A stretch of 64,000 nt of DNA from Benincasa hispida (taxonomy: Eukaryota > Streptophyta > Magnoliopsida > Cucurbitales > Cucurbitaceae): contig NC_052358.1 of the NCBI RefSeq assembly GCF_009727055.1, forward strand, positions 39,905,954-39,969,953. Reading direction: 5' to 3'. A program made the translations under genes and the position numbers. The notes below the pieces were generated by a model. The model was not told the DNA's origin. It worked only from the letters and a program-made list of their open reading frames with translations, and searched no databases. Shown here piece by piece: positions 46,301 through 58,300 of this stretch (position 1 is its first letter; every line of letters begins with the position of its first letter).

Positions 46301-49300
46301 AATTGCTGGGCAACATTCCTGGTGCTCTACTTCTCAGCTCGGATGCCAGTTGGCCCACTTAGATCTCCAAGTTCCTAATTGAAGACGCCTGCGCTTGCAT
46401 CACTACGTCATTTTTGTCCATATATTGTTTCAGCAGTGTCTCTAATGAGCTTCTAGAGGTTTTAGAAGATGAGGGTTGCTGGTTGTGCGATTGCCTTGGT
46501 TGCCCTTGGTTATGGTGAAAAGGAGGATTCCCTCTACTGCCACCTTGATGGTTGACTGACCCCCCTTGGTTGGGATTACTTCCCCATCCGAAGCTAGGGT
46601 GGCTCCTCCAGCCAGGATTATAGGTGTTGCTGAAGGGATTGTTCTGGATGGTGCATACTTGCTGAAGGTTCGATGGGCACATGTCAGCTCCGTGAGCCCT
46701 TCCACAATTAATGCAACTTATTGTGGCCACTTGAGCCGGTGCAGTAGGTTGCGCTGATTATTGAGCGATGGCTCCTTGATTAATTGCCATCGATTGGAGG
46801 ATGGAGGTCACCGCGGCCATCTGAGCGGCCAATGTGGTCATTCTCTCTTCTTCTTCCCAGATTTCTTCAGTTCAACACTCAGCTCAGCCTTTTTCTCAAC
46901 AATCTAGCATCAATTAGCCCCATATCAAGTAGCATATTTTTCTCTGAAGTCTATGGGGGAATTTATAGGTGAAGATCTTTGACTCCGGCTTTGTGGTCCC
47001 CACTTTTTGTTATGGAAATTCCGAAGATGGAGGAATAAATATTCCTTCTGTTATGCAATCAGACCGTCAAAACTGCACAACTGTTAGTTGTACACGTGTC
47101 ACAATCCTCCGCTTTTGCGTTGCTCAGCTGCATCATTCGATCGGGTGCTCGCATGCGGTGTTGTTTTTATTACCGCATGCAGTTGAAATACAGCTTTGGA
47201 TCGATTGTCGCATTGCGTCGTCATTGCGTTAATCGTCTCTTCATTGTTGATTGACGGGCGCAATGTGACAGAGATGCGTTGATCAGTTTCTCGTTGAGTT
47301 TTGATCGCAAGCGATGACTTGGTTTCCTGCAAAACAGAGTAGAAATCTCCTCTGCTTCCATCTTTATGATGTTAGTGGGTGTAATTGCGATAATTTATAA
47401 TTATTGTATTTCTGAGCTAATTTTCATACAATCGACGCATATTTACTATCTTTTGGCCGCAATATCTAGATAAGGTGACATAAATAACTTGTATTTCTAC
47501 AAGTTATCAGAGATCCGAGGAGACTCGACTTGAGCCCCAAAACTAGGTTGGGTGTAGGGGGTCAATCTTGATTTTATTCCTCAGGGTGCTTCAGATCAGG
47601 TTCTTGCAGCTGAACATGCTTCGGGACATCGACCCTATGGTCAGAATCTTCAATCTGGAAGCGGAGCTGGTGCATCAAGTCATTATTGAAAAAATAAATA
47701 AGTCTAGTGCTCAAAGTACATGATAAGAAACGCCATGATGAGGCTTTGACTTGAGTAGTGTTTTAAAAAACCCTCTCGAGCATGTGCCTAGGCTTAAAGT
47801 GCAGGTTTGGCACCTCACCATGAAAAGACGAGGCTCACAAAGTAAGGCGCGCCTGCGCACCTTTAGTGAAGCCCCAAGGCTTCAAGCCTTGGGCCACTTT
47901 TTCATTATTTTTAAAATATAGTTATAATTAAGGTTTTTCTTCTTCATTAATTAAAAAATCAAATTTACTAAGCCTAAATGCAAAACTTCTTGTATTTAGG
48001 GGTCCTTTTTTTAAAATTTCCGCTTCAACTATGCTCTTTCTTCTTGATGTATTGCTTTTATATATAGTGAGCCTCACTGAAAAATGCCCGCGCTTTTTTT
48101 TTTTTTTTTCTTTGTGCCTTGCACTTAAGCCCTAGAAGACTATTGCATCTTGAACTTTAAAAAACACTGGACTTGAGCAAACACATAACGATCAGAAAAA
48201 ATAAGTGGCTTGACTTGAAGTATATGCTGACTTCTCTCGAATCAAATTTCTGAAAGGAGAGCTTCGTCACATTAGCCCATAAAGTTGAAATTGATGAAAT
48301 TGAAATATGAAGGTATATCTATGTTGGCCTTGTTGGATTTTCATCTTCCATTCATTATTGAAATTGATGCTTTAGGGTTGAGGGTAGGAGTTCTTTTGAT
48401 GTAAGAACACCGTCAATCGCTTATTATCATACTTCGTCTCTACAGGCTCAAGCAAAACCAATTTACGAGTGGGAACTCATGGCAATCATACTAGCTATGC
48501 AAAAATGGAGACATTATCTGTTTGGTCAGAAGTTCGTAGGCAGTACAGACTAACGAGCTTTAAAATATTTACTAGACGACAAGAGGTTTAACCAGAGTAT
48601 CAGAGGTGGTAAACCAAGCTATTGGGCTATGATTTTGAAATTTGTTTCAACTCAGTTTTGCAATTTTAATGGAAATGACACTCTTTCAAAAATGGCTTAA
48701 ATTGTAGACCGTATAGCATTGTTTGTTTCCTCAATTATTGATGTAGCTATTTTGCATAAGGAGGTCCATAAGTATGTTGAGTTGAAAGAAATTATAAAGG
48801 GGCTGATTCGAAGCTAGAGGAACATTCTCATTTCTCCATTCATCAGAGTAACTTGCTAACAGCTAGTGCTTTCAAAACCCTCCTGATTCATTCCATCCAT
48901 CCGTGCGGAACTCACTATTTAGGTTATAGCAAGACTGATTGAGCAAGTACAATCACTATCGCATTGAGTTATCCTTTTTCACTCAAGGAAGTGGCAGAAG
49001 TTTTTGTGAAAGAAATTGTGTGACTTCTTGGATTTCCCATGTCCATAGTGTTAGATAGAGAGACTTTTATAAGACAATGTTGAAATCAAGCTCATCATTT
49101 TCGGCTCTCCACACAATCTTCTCATTTTTTTAAGAAAGGTTGGCTTGGTCGGTTGGTTGGAAAGGTGCTTTCTGGCTACTCCGACCGTCATACCTGACGA
49201 TTTGCATATTTGCAAAACCAACACTGATAGAAACTTAAGCTACATGGACCTGTCAGATTGAAACTTAGAGAAACTTAGAGAGGTGGAGAGATCGGGTGGG

Positions 49301-52300
49301 GATATGTGATGTAGTAGGAATAAGGGTAGTTTAGTAAATTTTTAGAATTTTTTTACAGATATGTGATGCAGTAGGAATAAGGGTAGTTTAGTAAATTCAA
49401 GATTAAACCCTATCCCTCATGTAATTTTCTATAAATAGACCCCCCTCTCTTGTATTAGTTAGATTTTGATGAATCGAATAAAGTTTACTCTTTGGATTTT
49501 ACATTAATTTGGTATCGGAGCAGTCGGCTGGGCCAACGTTGATTGCTGCTGGTGGAAGATCGGAAAATTCTTGGCGATGCCGATCGTAAGAGGGAGCTTC
49601 ATGAGTTGTGTTTGTTGTTGAACAATCCACATCTATATAGGGGGAACCCCTTAAATTTTAGAGAAGAAAGAAGACATCGAGATCTTTTTTTCAAGATTTT
49701 GCTAGAAGATGGAGAAGAAAAAAAATATAGCAGTTGGTATATGCAAGAAAGCCAATTTTCCTCCCAAAAGTAGTGTTGGAATTTTGATTCAAGTGATTTA
49801 GAAGAAGAATTCCAACATAATAATTTCGCCCGTGCTCATTTTTCCCAAAAAACCTACATTATCCACATTTGAAATTTGATTATAGCGATTCTAGCGATTT
49901 TGATGAAGATTCTAATGCAGTTTGGAACGGGATAACAAGACTACATTATCAACAAAGAGCCCTTCGATCCAATCAAACCGGTTTCTCAAGAAATCGACGT
50001 AAGAATTGGGAGTTATATGATTCAAAAAATGATTTAGAGTGTGAAAGCAATTATTATCACCAACATCAAAGAACACCCATGAATCATTCCAACACAAATT
50101 TGGAGGTTGAAACATTTTCAAGAAAATAGAAATATTCAAATAAAAATGATGTGGTAGGATTAGGATAAGTTAAGCTATTATGATCAAATCCTTAATTGAT
50201 TAGGATTGGGATTAGTTTCCATGATTGATTAGAATTAGGATTAGTTTTTTTGACTTATTAGGATTAGGATTAGTTTTTTTGACTTATTAGGATTAGGATT
50301 AGTTTTTTTGACTTATTAGGATTAGGATTAGTTTGCTTTCCAATTCNNNNNNNNNNTGCAACACATAGTGAAGTTCAAATTTTTAGTAGATGAAATTAAA
50401 ATCGACTCACCCACTTAAGAATTAAGTTTATGGATTAAACTCAACTTATTTAGTAAATCTAAAATTAAACCCCATCCCTCATGTAATTCTCTAAAAATAG
50501 GCCCCCTCTCTTATCCCGGTCAGATTTTGATGAATTGAATAAAGTTTCCTCTTTGGATTTTACATTACCATGTTTAATGCTTCCTTGTGGGCATTGATCT
50601 CAAGGTCTTTCTACAAACATGAGCTTTGGTATTGTTCTTTTGGATTGGAGTCTTTTTTTATGGTTATGTTCAAACTCTCTTTGTTTGGGCTTATTTTTTT
50701 TGTGGCCTGTGCATACTTTCATTTCATTCACATGAAAGTCGTTTCTTACTAAAAGGGGGAAAATGTTTGTCAATTTTGGTTTCTTGCATTTGGTATGAAC
50801 ATTGAAGTTCTCTCTTTACTTCCTCTCGATTGCAGTATCCAACAATGGCATTGGCTCCTTTAATGTTGGAAGACTATCGAAAAGTGCTGGTTGATCGAAG
50901 GGGTGAAGCAGAGCAATTTACTAATGATCATATTATGGAGTGCATGAAAAAAGGTAACATAATTATGTCAAGATCGTAAATAGTGTGCAATTTGTCTCTC
51001 TTGGTTGGGAATGTGATTGTTTAGGCGGCCACAGTATAAGTGTTATCTTTATTTCTTTAAAATGGTTAAAACAGCAAAGAGTTATGGTCCATAGAGGAGT
51101 ATGGTACATGTCCATGTTGATTAATCTCACAATGTGATTTATTTATTTATTATTTGTCTTTTTTTAAAAAACAAGAAACAAGTATTTTTATTGAAGTAAT
51201 TAATGCTTCTTCCTGGTGCTCTCTTTCCAAGTCTTTTGCAGATTTCTTCATTCAAGATTTATGCTTAAATTGGAATGTGTTTGTTTTTCGATCCTTAGTT
51301 CTTATATTGGGATGTTATTGTACTTCTTACTTTATTTTTGTTTCTGAGTATTTTGAGCATCAATCTCTTTCATTTTTTCAATAAAAAATTCCGTTTCCTT
51401 TTAAAACAAAAAAAGAGATTAATGCTGTAATTGTATCATTACACAAGGGAATGAACAAATAAAAAATAAAGGCAATTACAAAGGAAACATAGGGGGCATT
51501 TAGCACGTAGAGTTGAGTTGAGTTGAGTTGGTAATTATTATAGGAGAGTAATTGGGAGAGTTGATGCGAATAACGAGGTGAGAAATGTGAGTTAATGTGA
51601 AAAACGAGGTGATAAACCTCTTTAATAATTGGTGAACCAAACGGTGGGTGGGTTTTTTTTACCCACCCAACCTAATCCAACTTGGGGGCCAAACACCCCA
51701 TAAAGACATCCCAATTCAAACAAATGTCATGTCATATAAAGAAAAATTAGCAAAAAACTTGGAAAAAGAACCCACTTCTTTTGGAAAAGGAAATGAAACT
51801 TTTCATTGAGACTACTGCTCTAAGATACAATGATCCTCAAGAGGGGAGAATAACTAAGTAAACCAAAAATAGATAGTGATAATTACAACAAAATAAAAAA
51901 ATCTTGAGGAATCCCTTCAATCGTGCAGATTCAAACCAATTAAACCAAGGGAGATACTTGTCTTTTAATAATTCTTTGATTCCTTTCCATCCCTTTAATC
52001 GTGCAGATCCAACAACTAGCTGAAGAACATTATCCTTGAACACATTTAAGAAACCCAGTATGTATTAAAGAGAGAAAAAAACTTGAACTAGTTCTTCAAC
52101 AAATAGGAGCACCCAAACAAGATATGGAAAAGATAATCCCCATCCTCTTGGAAGATCCAATCAACCTAAGGATGCTCAAGAGGGACTGAAAAAGGTGAAT
52201 CTTCTAGATTTGTCTGAATGCATCATATTCCAGTTTCTAATGCGTAGAAAATTGACACACAATCTGTTTGTGAATGTTGAAAAGAGATAAGATGAATATT

Positions 52301-55300
52301 GTTGGTCATGAATTCATCTACTGAAGGTATGCTCTCTCCTCTCTCCTCTCCCTTCTTCCCTCTCTTCTCTTTTTCCTCCCGACCTTCCTCTGGCTAGCCT
52401 CCCCTCCGGTCAAACTCCATTGCCATCCAAATCTCATTCTCGCCTAGTTTCCCAGTCTTTCAAGTTCTCATACAAGGTCTTCAGGGGCATTGTTGATCAT
52501 GGAAATCAAAAGTAGTTGTATTATGAATATTTATTTTGGCATTTGGCATGAGTACGACAGTTTTATCTTGGTAGATTCAATTTTTAAGAGGAAGATTTCT
52601 TTTTCTTTATCTTCGCAATGGTTTGAAGAAAGTTTAGTAGAAATGCTTCAGTCTCCCATCAAAGAATTACTTAAAAAAAAGATAGAAATGAGTTGGAAGT
52701 GATTCAACTAGCAAAATTCCGTACTTAGAAGGGCTGGTTTTTGGAGTGTGCTTTATGGCCTGTTAATGGTGGGAGATCAAACTTACATGTTCCAACTGGT
52801 TCTAACAAAAAAGGTTGGCTTGTATTCTGGGAAATGTTAAGTGATTTTCTCACTTCTTTTGGAAGTTTTCAAGCTAGTTCGGACTTGAAGTTGAAGGAGA
52901 CTTTTCGGCCTAATAATCCGAGCATTGAAAGAATGGATAAGAGAAGCTTTGCTGAAGTTGTTTCAAGGGATCCTTCCAGCCCATCAATCTTGTCGTCACC
53001 CACTACAAGGGTTGATTTGGATACATTTTTGTGTTAAAAAATTTTCTGTTTGGGTTCGAAAGGAGGAGGAGCTGGTGAATGTTCAGCTGGATACTGTCTT
53101 GGTAGTCACTAGAATGGAAGCACATTACTCGTGGATGAGGATAAAGCTGGTTCTTGAAGATTTTTTTTTTCTCAGATTCCCTTGTCAATTAATCCATTTA
53201 TGGATGGTAAGGCTTTGATTACGAGAGCCAAATTTCTCAAGTCTCATATGCTTATAGGAAAATGGAATGTCTTTGACGTTTTACACCTCAAAGTCGAGTT
53301 GGTCCAATTGGCTCCACTTCAAAAAGGAAGTTATCAAGAGTTATGGTGGTTGGATAAAAATAAAAGATCTTCCATTACCTTTTTTTGGAAAAAAAAACAG
53401 TTTTTGAAGCCATTGGCAAGCAATTAGGAGGTCTATTAGCCATTTCTTCTCAAACTTTCAATGGTCTTGATTATTCTTCAACATTAATAAAGATTGAGAA
53501 GAATTTGTGTGGGTTCATCCCAGCTTCTATGGATATTCAAGATATTATTCTTGGTGTTTTCTCTATCTATTTTGGAGATTCCGATTTTGAGGAAGTCCAA
53601 AGCTCAGATTTTTCCATTTGTGATAATTTTGAGTTTGATAATTTCTCAAATTCATTAGATATTTTACGAGTTGATTTAATTCTCAAAGATGTTGACAAAA
53701 TTCCGGTTTTGTTGCGCAAACCAGACGGCTCCCCCTTGCATGGAAATGACATTTATTGCAAGGATAAAATCTTGGAAATCAATCAACAGAATTTTCTCTC
53801 CCCTGCATTTAATATTTTGGATGTCCAGTGGTCAGATTCTCTCTCTTCTTTAATGGCGGGTGCTGCAGCTATAATTGCTTCTCCTTCATCAGCTCCGAAG
53901 GAGGATTTAGTTCCATCATTTCCAGAAAAAAAAAAAAAAACAGAGGAATTTGGAAAGTCTCAAAGACTCTTTCCAAAAGCCGTGCCTTTTCCCAACATTG
54001 AAGGAAACTCGAGAGTTTTATTGGAAAATAACTCTCTCACTGGACGAGAACAATTAATTAATGCAACCTTCATTTTTCCCCCGGTTTCAATGGAGTAGAT
54101 CTATCTTCAGCATTTAATTTAGTGGCAAATAGCCCCATAATTTCAGTGACAGAGAAGAATAGGTCAGATTCTCAAGCTCTCAAAGCTCCTCATAAAAAAA
54201 AAATAAAAAGACCTACCTTCATGCCTTCTTATCAAAAATATTATTCTCGTAAACATGGGGTTGCATTTTATCAAAGGATGCTTAATCCTAACGTAATTGA
54301 AGTTTGTTGCACTCTTGCCCAAGTTCCAGCCATAATTAGGAAACAGCCTGAGGTTTCTTGCTCCAACCATGCTGTCACTAGAATGATTATTCCTGTTCCA
54401 AATGGAAAATTCAATTTAACCAGGGAGGTTCCGTCCATTGCAAGTCCTAAAAATCAAGTGTTAGAGATTTTGATGACGACTCTTCGGCAAGTGTGGGCAG
54501 TGAAGAAGTGGAAATTTTTGTTCCAAATTCGGCATAAGAATAGGAAGATATTATTTTTGGGAAAGAGGTTGTAGATCTCTTTCAAACTCCTACCTTACAA
54601 ATAGTCACCACAGATGCTTTCTTGTAAGTTCTCCTTAATTAAGTCTCATGAAATCCCTTCAAAGTTTTCCTTCTTAATTGAAACTTGCGGTTTGAAGCTC
54701 GGAAGGGTGATTCATCGCAATTCAATTTAATTTTTCTGAATTGGATTTTCAAGTTTTTATATATTCAAAAGAGTTATGTGGTTGTTCTCCTGAGACTTAT
54801 GGTTTTGATTATTTTGGTTTAAAGTGTTTGATTATGTGGTTGAAGTTTGGTTCTTGTCCCTGCTAATATGATGCTTTTCTTCTTCAAAGCTTATTTGGCG
54901 ACTTTCTTCTCTTTTAACTGCTGGTTGCTAGAGTATTTCTTGTCTGTGGGAGTGCTTGCTTATCTTGGGCTTGGGATTCCATGTCATGGGTTTTTATTTG
55001 TTCAGAAAACTTGAAAGTTGTATTTTTTGGCTCCTCAGCAACGATTTCTTGTTCTATCAAGCTTAAAGTTGGGGCTCTTTTCTCATCAAACATTCATTGT
55101 TGCAGAGGAAGCTTTTCTTCTATTTGTTCGGGCTTGTTCGAGTTTAAGTATTCTAGAATTTGGGTTTCTCTTAAGTTATGTGTTTAATTAGATTGTTTTA
55201 CTTTTTCTCCAGAGTTTTAGTCTTAATGATGTAATTTGGTTCTAGACTTGTATAGGCCTGCTTGAAGTTTTTTCTTTGTTTCCTTTCATGTAATTTGAGT

Positions 55301-58300
55301 ATTAGGCTCTTTCATTATGTCAATGAATAGCCTTGTTTCTGTTTCGAAAAAAAATCCCCATCCTCTTGACAAAAAGGACAAATTGATGGCAATAAATAGA
55401 AAAAAGCAACTTGTGTCAAAGAACTTTGGATGCATTCAGACTGCCATCAAGAATAATCCAAAGCATATTCTTTGGACTTTTAAACTTCCAGATGGCCCAA
55501 AATAGATCCTTGCAACGGAGATGCACAAGCAAATTTTCTTGATCAAGATTTCATTGAAAAAATAATAATACCAAAAGAGTCTAATGGCCATGATCATGCA
55601 TCTTCAATAGAACCGACATTTATAGTATCTAGAAGACATGAAAGATCTTGCAAAGCAATGATATCATCATCTTTCAAAAACCTTAAAAAAACTGGAGTAG
55701 AGACCGTGATAGCAAATGAGAATCCCATAACTTCGAAATTAAGCCACATTGAGAGGTGGAGATGGGAAAAAACTGAGGAAAACGAAGTTTCAAAGAGGTA
55801 TCTTTGGTGATTTTACAGCTAATTATCTAATTTACAACCAACATGTCCGTTACCTGATTTTTGGTCATGGACTTTGGATCCTTCTTCGTTCTTTGTTAAA
55901 TCCCTTTTGAATGATTTGGTGGGGGAGATTGAGCCTATTGCCAAAGATCTTTATTCTGCTATCTGAAAGGATTTTTACCCTAAGAAGATTAAAATTTTCC
56001 TTGGGAGCCCAGTCTTGGTGCTATTATACTACTGATTGCTTGCATCACCGAATGCCTTGTATATCTCTCGCCCTCTTGGTGTATTATGTGTCAGTGCAGT
56101 TGTGGATCTCCCGCTCATCTTTTTGTATACTGCTTTTTTGCTTCACATTTCTGGCACATTATTTCGGATGCATTTGGTTGGTCTTTGCCATGCCCCAACT
56201 TACCTTTGATATTTTCGGGTCTCTTTTGGTTGGTCATCCTTTTGGTAGTACGAAGAAGATGATTTGGTTGGCTCTTACACGTGCTTTCTTTTGGGATCTT
56301 TGGTATGGGTGCAAAGGCCATATTTTTAGGGACTCTTTCTCCACTTTTGATAAATTTTTGGATTTGGTTTTGTCTACTGTTTTTTATTGGTGCAAGGATA
56401 AGCATCATTTTAATCATTTCAGCTTGTTTTATTTAGTCTCCAATTGGAAATGTTTCTTGTAATTGCCTTCTATTTCATTAATCAACGAAATGTTTCTTAT
56501 TAAAAAAAACCTTTAATCGCAAGTTTTGCCCTTTGTTTGAAGTCTTTTTGGTTGGAAGGATCTTTGTCTCATGAATTTTTGAGGTGGTGTTAAAGTCTCA
56601 CATAGTTTTTGAAATCCTGGTCTCTCTTTGCTAATTGCATTGTCCTTGTTGCTCTTTTATTTTCCTATGCATCTTTTGTTTTTACAAGGCATTCTTCCCA
56701 TGTGTTTTTTTATGTGGCTTGTATCCCAAGAGCATTATTTTCTTTTCATTTTTTTCAGTGAAAAGTTCCATATCTTGTTCAAATAAAGAATCAAATTGCT
56801 GCCAATGCTTGGAAATGCTGGTCCAAAGGCTTCGAAGTCTTGAGCCATGTTTGCCAGCCATATGCCAACCAAATTGAGATCCCCCATGAGTGCTAATGAT
56901 TACCTTTCTCAAAGCAGAATGAGGCTGATGCATGAAATGCACATCTACATTTTGCAACTAGTGCCAAATTTCAATGCTTTAAAGCTTCAATTCCTAAACC
57001 CCCATCACGTTGAGGTTTAGATGCTAAGTTCTATCGCAGTGAGTGAACCGCCTTCATTACCTTTTCAAAAGATTTCCATCAAACACTCCAATTCCAAGCT
57101 CAATTTGAGAAGGAATAAATGTATACTGGAAAGAGACATGTAGTAAAGGGGATACTTGAGATAAGTGAGTTGCTAGCTTGTTAACTTTTTGTCAAGTACT
57201 GATTGCCAAAAAAACGAGGACTTAGGATGACCACTAAAGGGAAGGCTGAGACAAAGGAGAGGTAAAGTTACCACCTTACAATTGAGCCGCCTTGACACTT
57301 CAGACAACTTTAAGTCTTCCAAATTTAATCCACAAATCGTTAATTTCTCCCCCATAACTTTCAGACCCGAGCACGATTCAAAATGAGCAATAGTTTTAAT
57401 TAACATAACAAGCACCACATCATTATATTTACAAAACAGTAAACCGTTGTCAGCAAAATGGAGGGTAGAATGAATTTTATCTTTTTCCACCCAAAAGCCT
57501 TCAAATGTTGTATAGTAAGCTCTCTTTAGGGGTACGGTTTTTGTTCTTGGTTTATTTGGTCTTGCGTTGTTTTTGTCTGATTCCAAGTGCTTTTGGATTT
57601 GGCCTTCTTGTGCAACTCTTACTTTGCATTTATTTATTTTTTCATTAAATGAAACTTGTTCTTTTCTTTTGATTGTTTTCTTTCTACCTAATATACATAG
57701 TGTAGAAGGAGAAACCTTTAACTGAATATGGAAAATTGCTACTTTATGAAATCCTCACACTTCATGCTCAGTTACTTGTTCGTTATTTATGTTTGTTCCC
57801 ATTGACTTAATTTGATGATTGTACTTGCTCAAATTGAGTTCTAGACTGCATTATTGGAAGTTGTGTATTAGGTACCTTTTTTGTTTTTTTCTTTTCTGTT
57901 CTATTGTATTTGATGTACATCAATTGCTGTGTCATTATTTTTCCTCTGTATCTTAAGATTATCTGTCATTGATCTTGATTCACCTGCAGTTGTACCTGTG
58001 GATTTGAAGCAGACTATACAGGTTGATGAAGATCTTCAAATTCGTGCTTACTATGCTGGACATGTATAGCCTCTTTTGATACATTTCGTTTTCTAATTTT
58101 GCATCTCCTACTAATATAAGTTGGAGGGGAATTTGTAACCTCCTTGGTTATGATATCTCTTCCCTCTGGCCCCTAGCTGTATACACATTTTGGTTTTAAT
58201 ATCCTCTACTCTTTTTAATTAAAATAAAGAAAGAGTTTTCAAGTGCATGAGCTTTGAAATTCTCCTGTATTTTCAATTTGAAATTGGTCATTGATGATTT

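Larger units (their letters stand above)
37936..47509. mobile_element. Inverted-LTR (palindromic) gypsy-derived unit
   Basis: Left end TGATAACTTG.., right end ..CAAGTTATCA, flanked by GAGAT on both sides (37,931-37,935 and 47,510-47,514). Both ends are the outer (U3) end of the LTR family at 24,451-26,346, so the two LTR pieces face inward. Left arm: 37,936-38,085 plus 43,464-43,998, split by a LINE. Right arm: 46,841-47,509. Each arm totals about 0.67 kb, and homology stops at the same point, just after 'ctgggaagaagaagag'. The core is 2.8 kb. The 5 bp duplication argues that it entered as one unit. Confidence 0.75.
49307..50564 (+). mobile_element. Small non-autonomous LTR element (TRIM/LARD-like)
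   Basis: LTR1 49,307-49,503 (TGATGTAGTAGG .. GGATTTTACA) contains 'tataaataga'. The primer site TGGTATCGGAGCA at 49,510-49,522 is initiator-tRNA-Met type with one change. LTR2 50,147-50,564 (TGATGTGGTAGG .. GGATTTTACA) is enlarged by a 29 bp tandem repeat and holds the assembly gap. The 640 bp interior has two short frames (49,543 and 49,869), hydrophilic and without a recognisable domain. A 38-base segment is duplicated inside LTR1 (about 49,303 and 49,360). Confidence 0.75.
51780..55800 (-). mobile_element. LINE, reverse strand, split by a nested LINE
   Basis: Two blocks: 51,780-52,150 and 55,353-55,800. On the - strand the second gives an LNASKV.HKL-type segment and a WSLEANG-type neighbourhood. 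The first gives [14 protein letters not shown] and [20 protein letters not shown], the end of ORF2. They join smoothly if 52,151-55,352 is removed. Heavily mutated. Confidence 0.75.
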
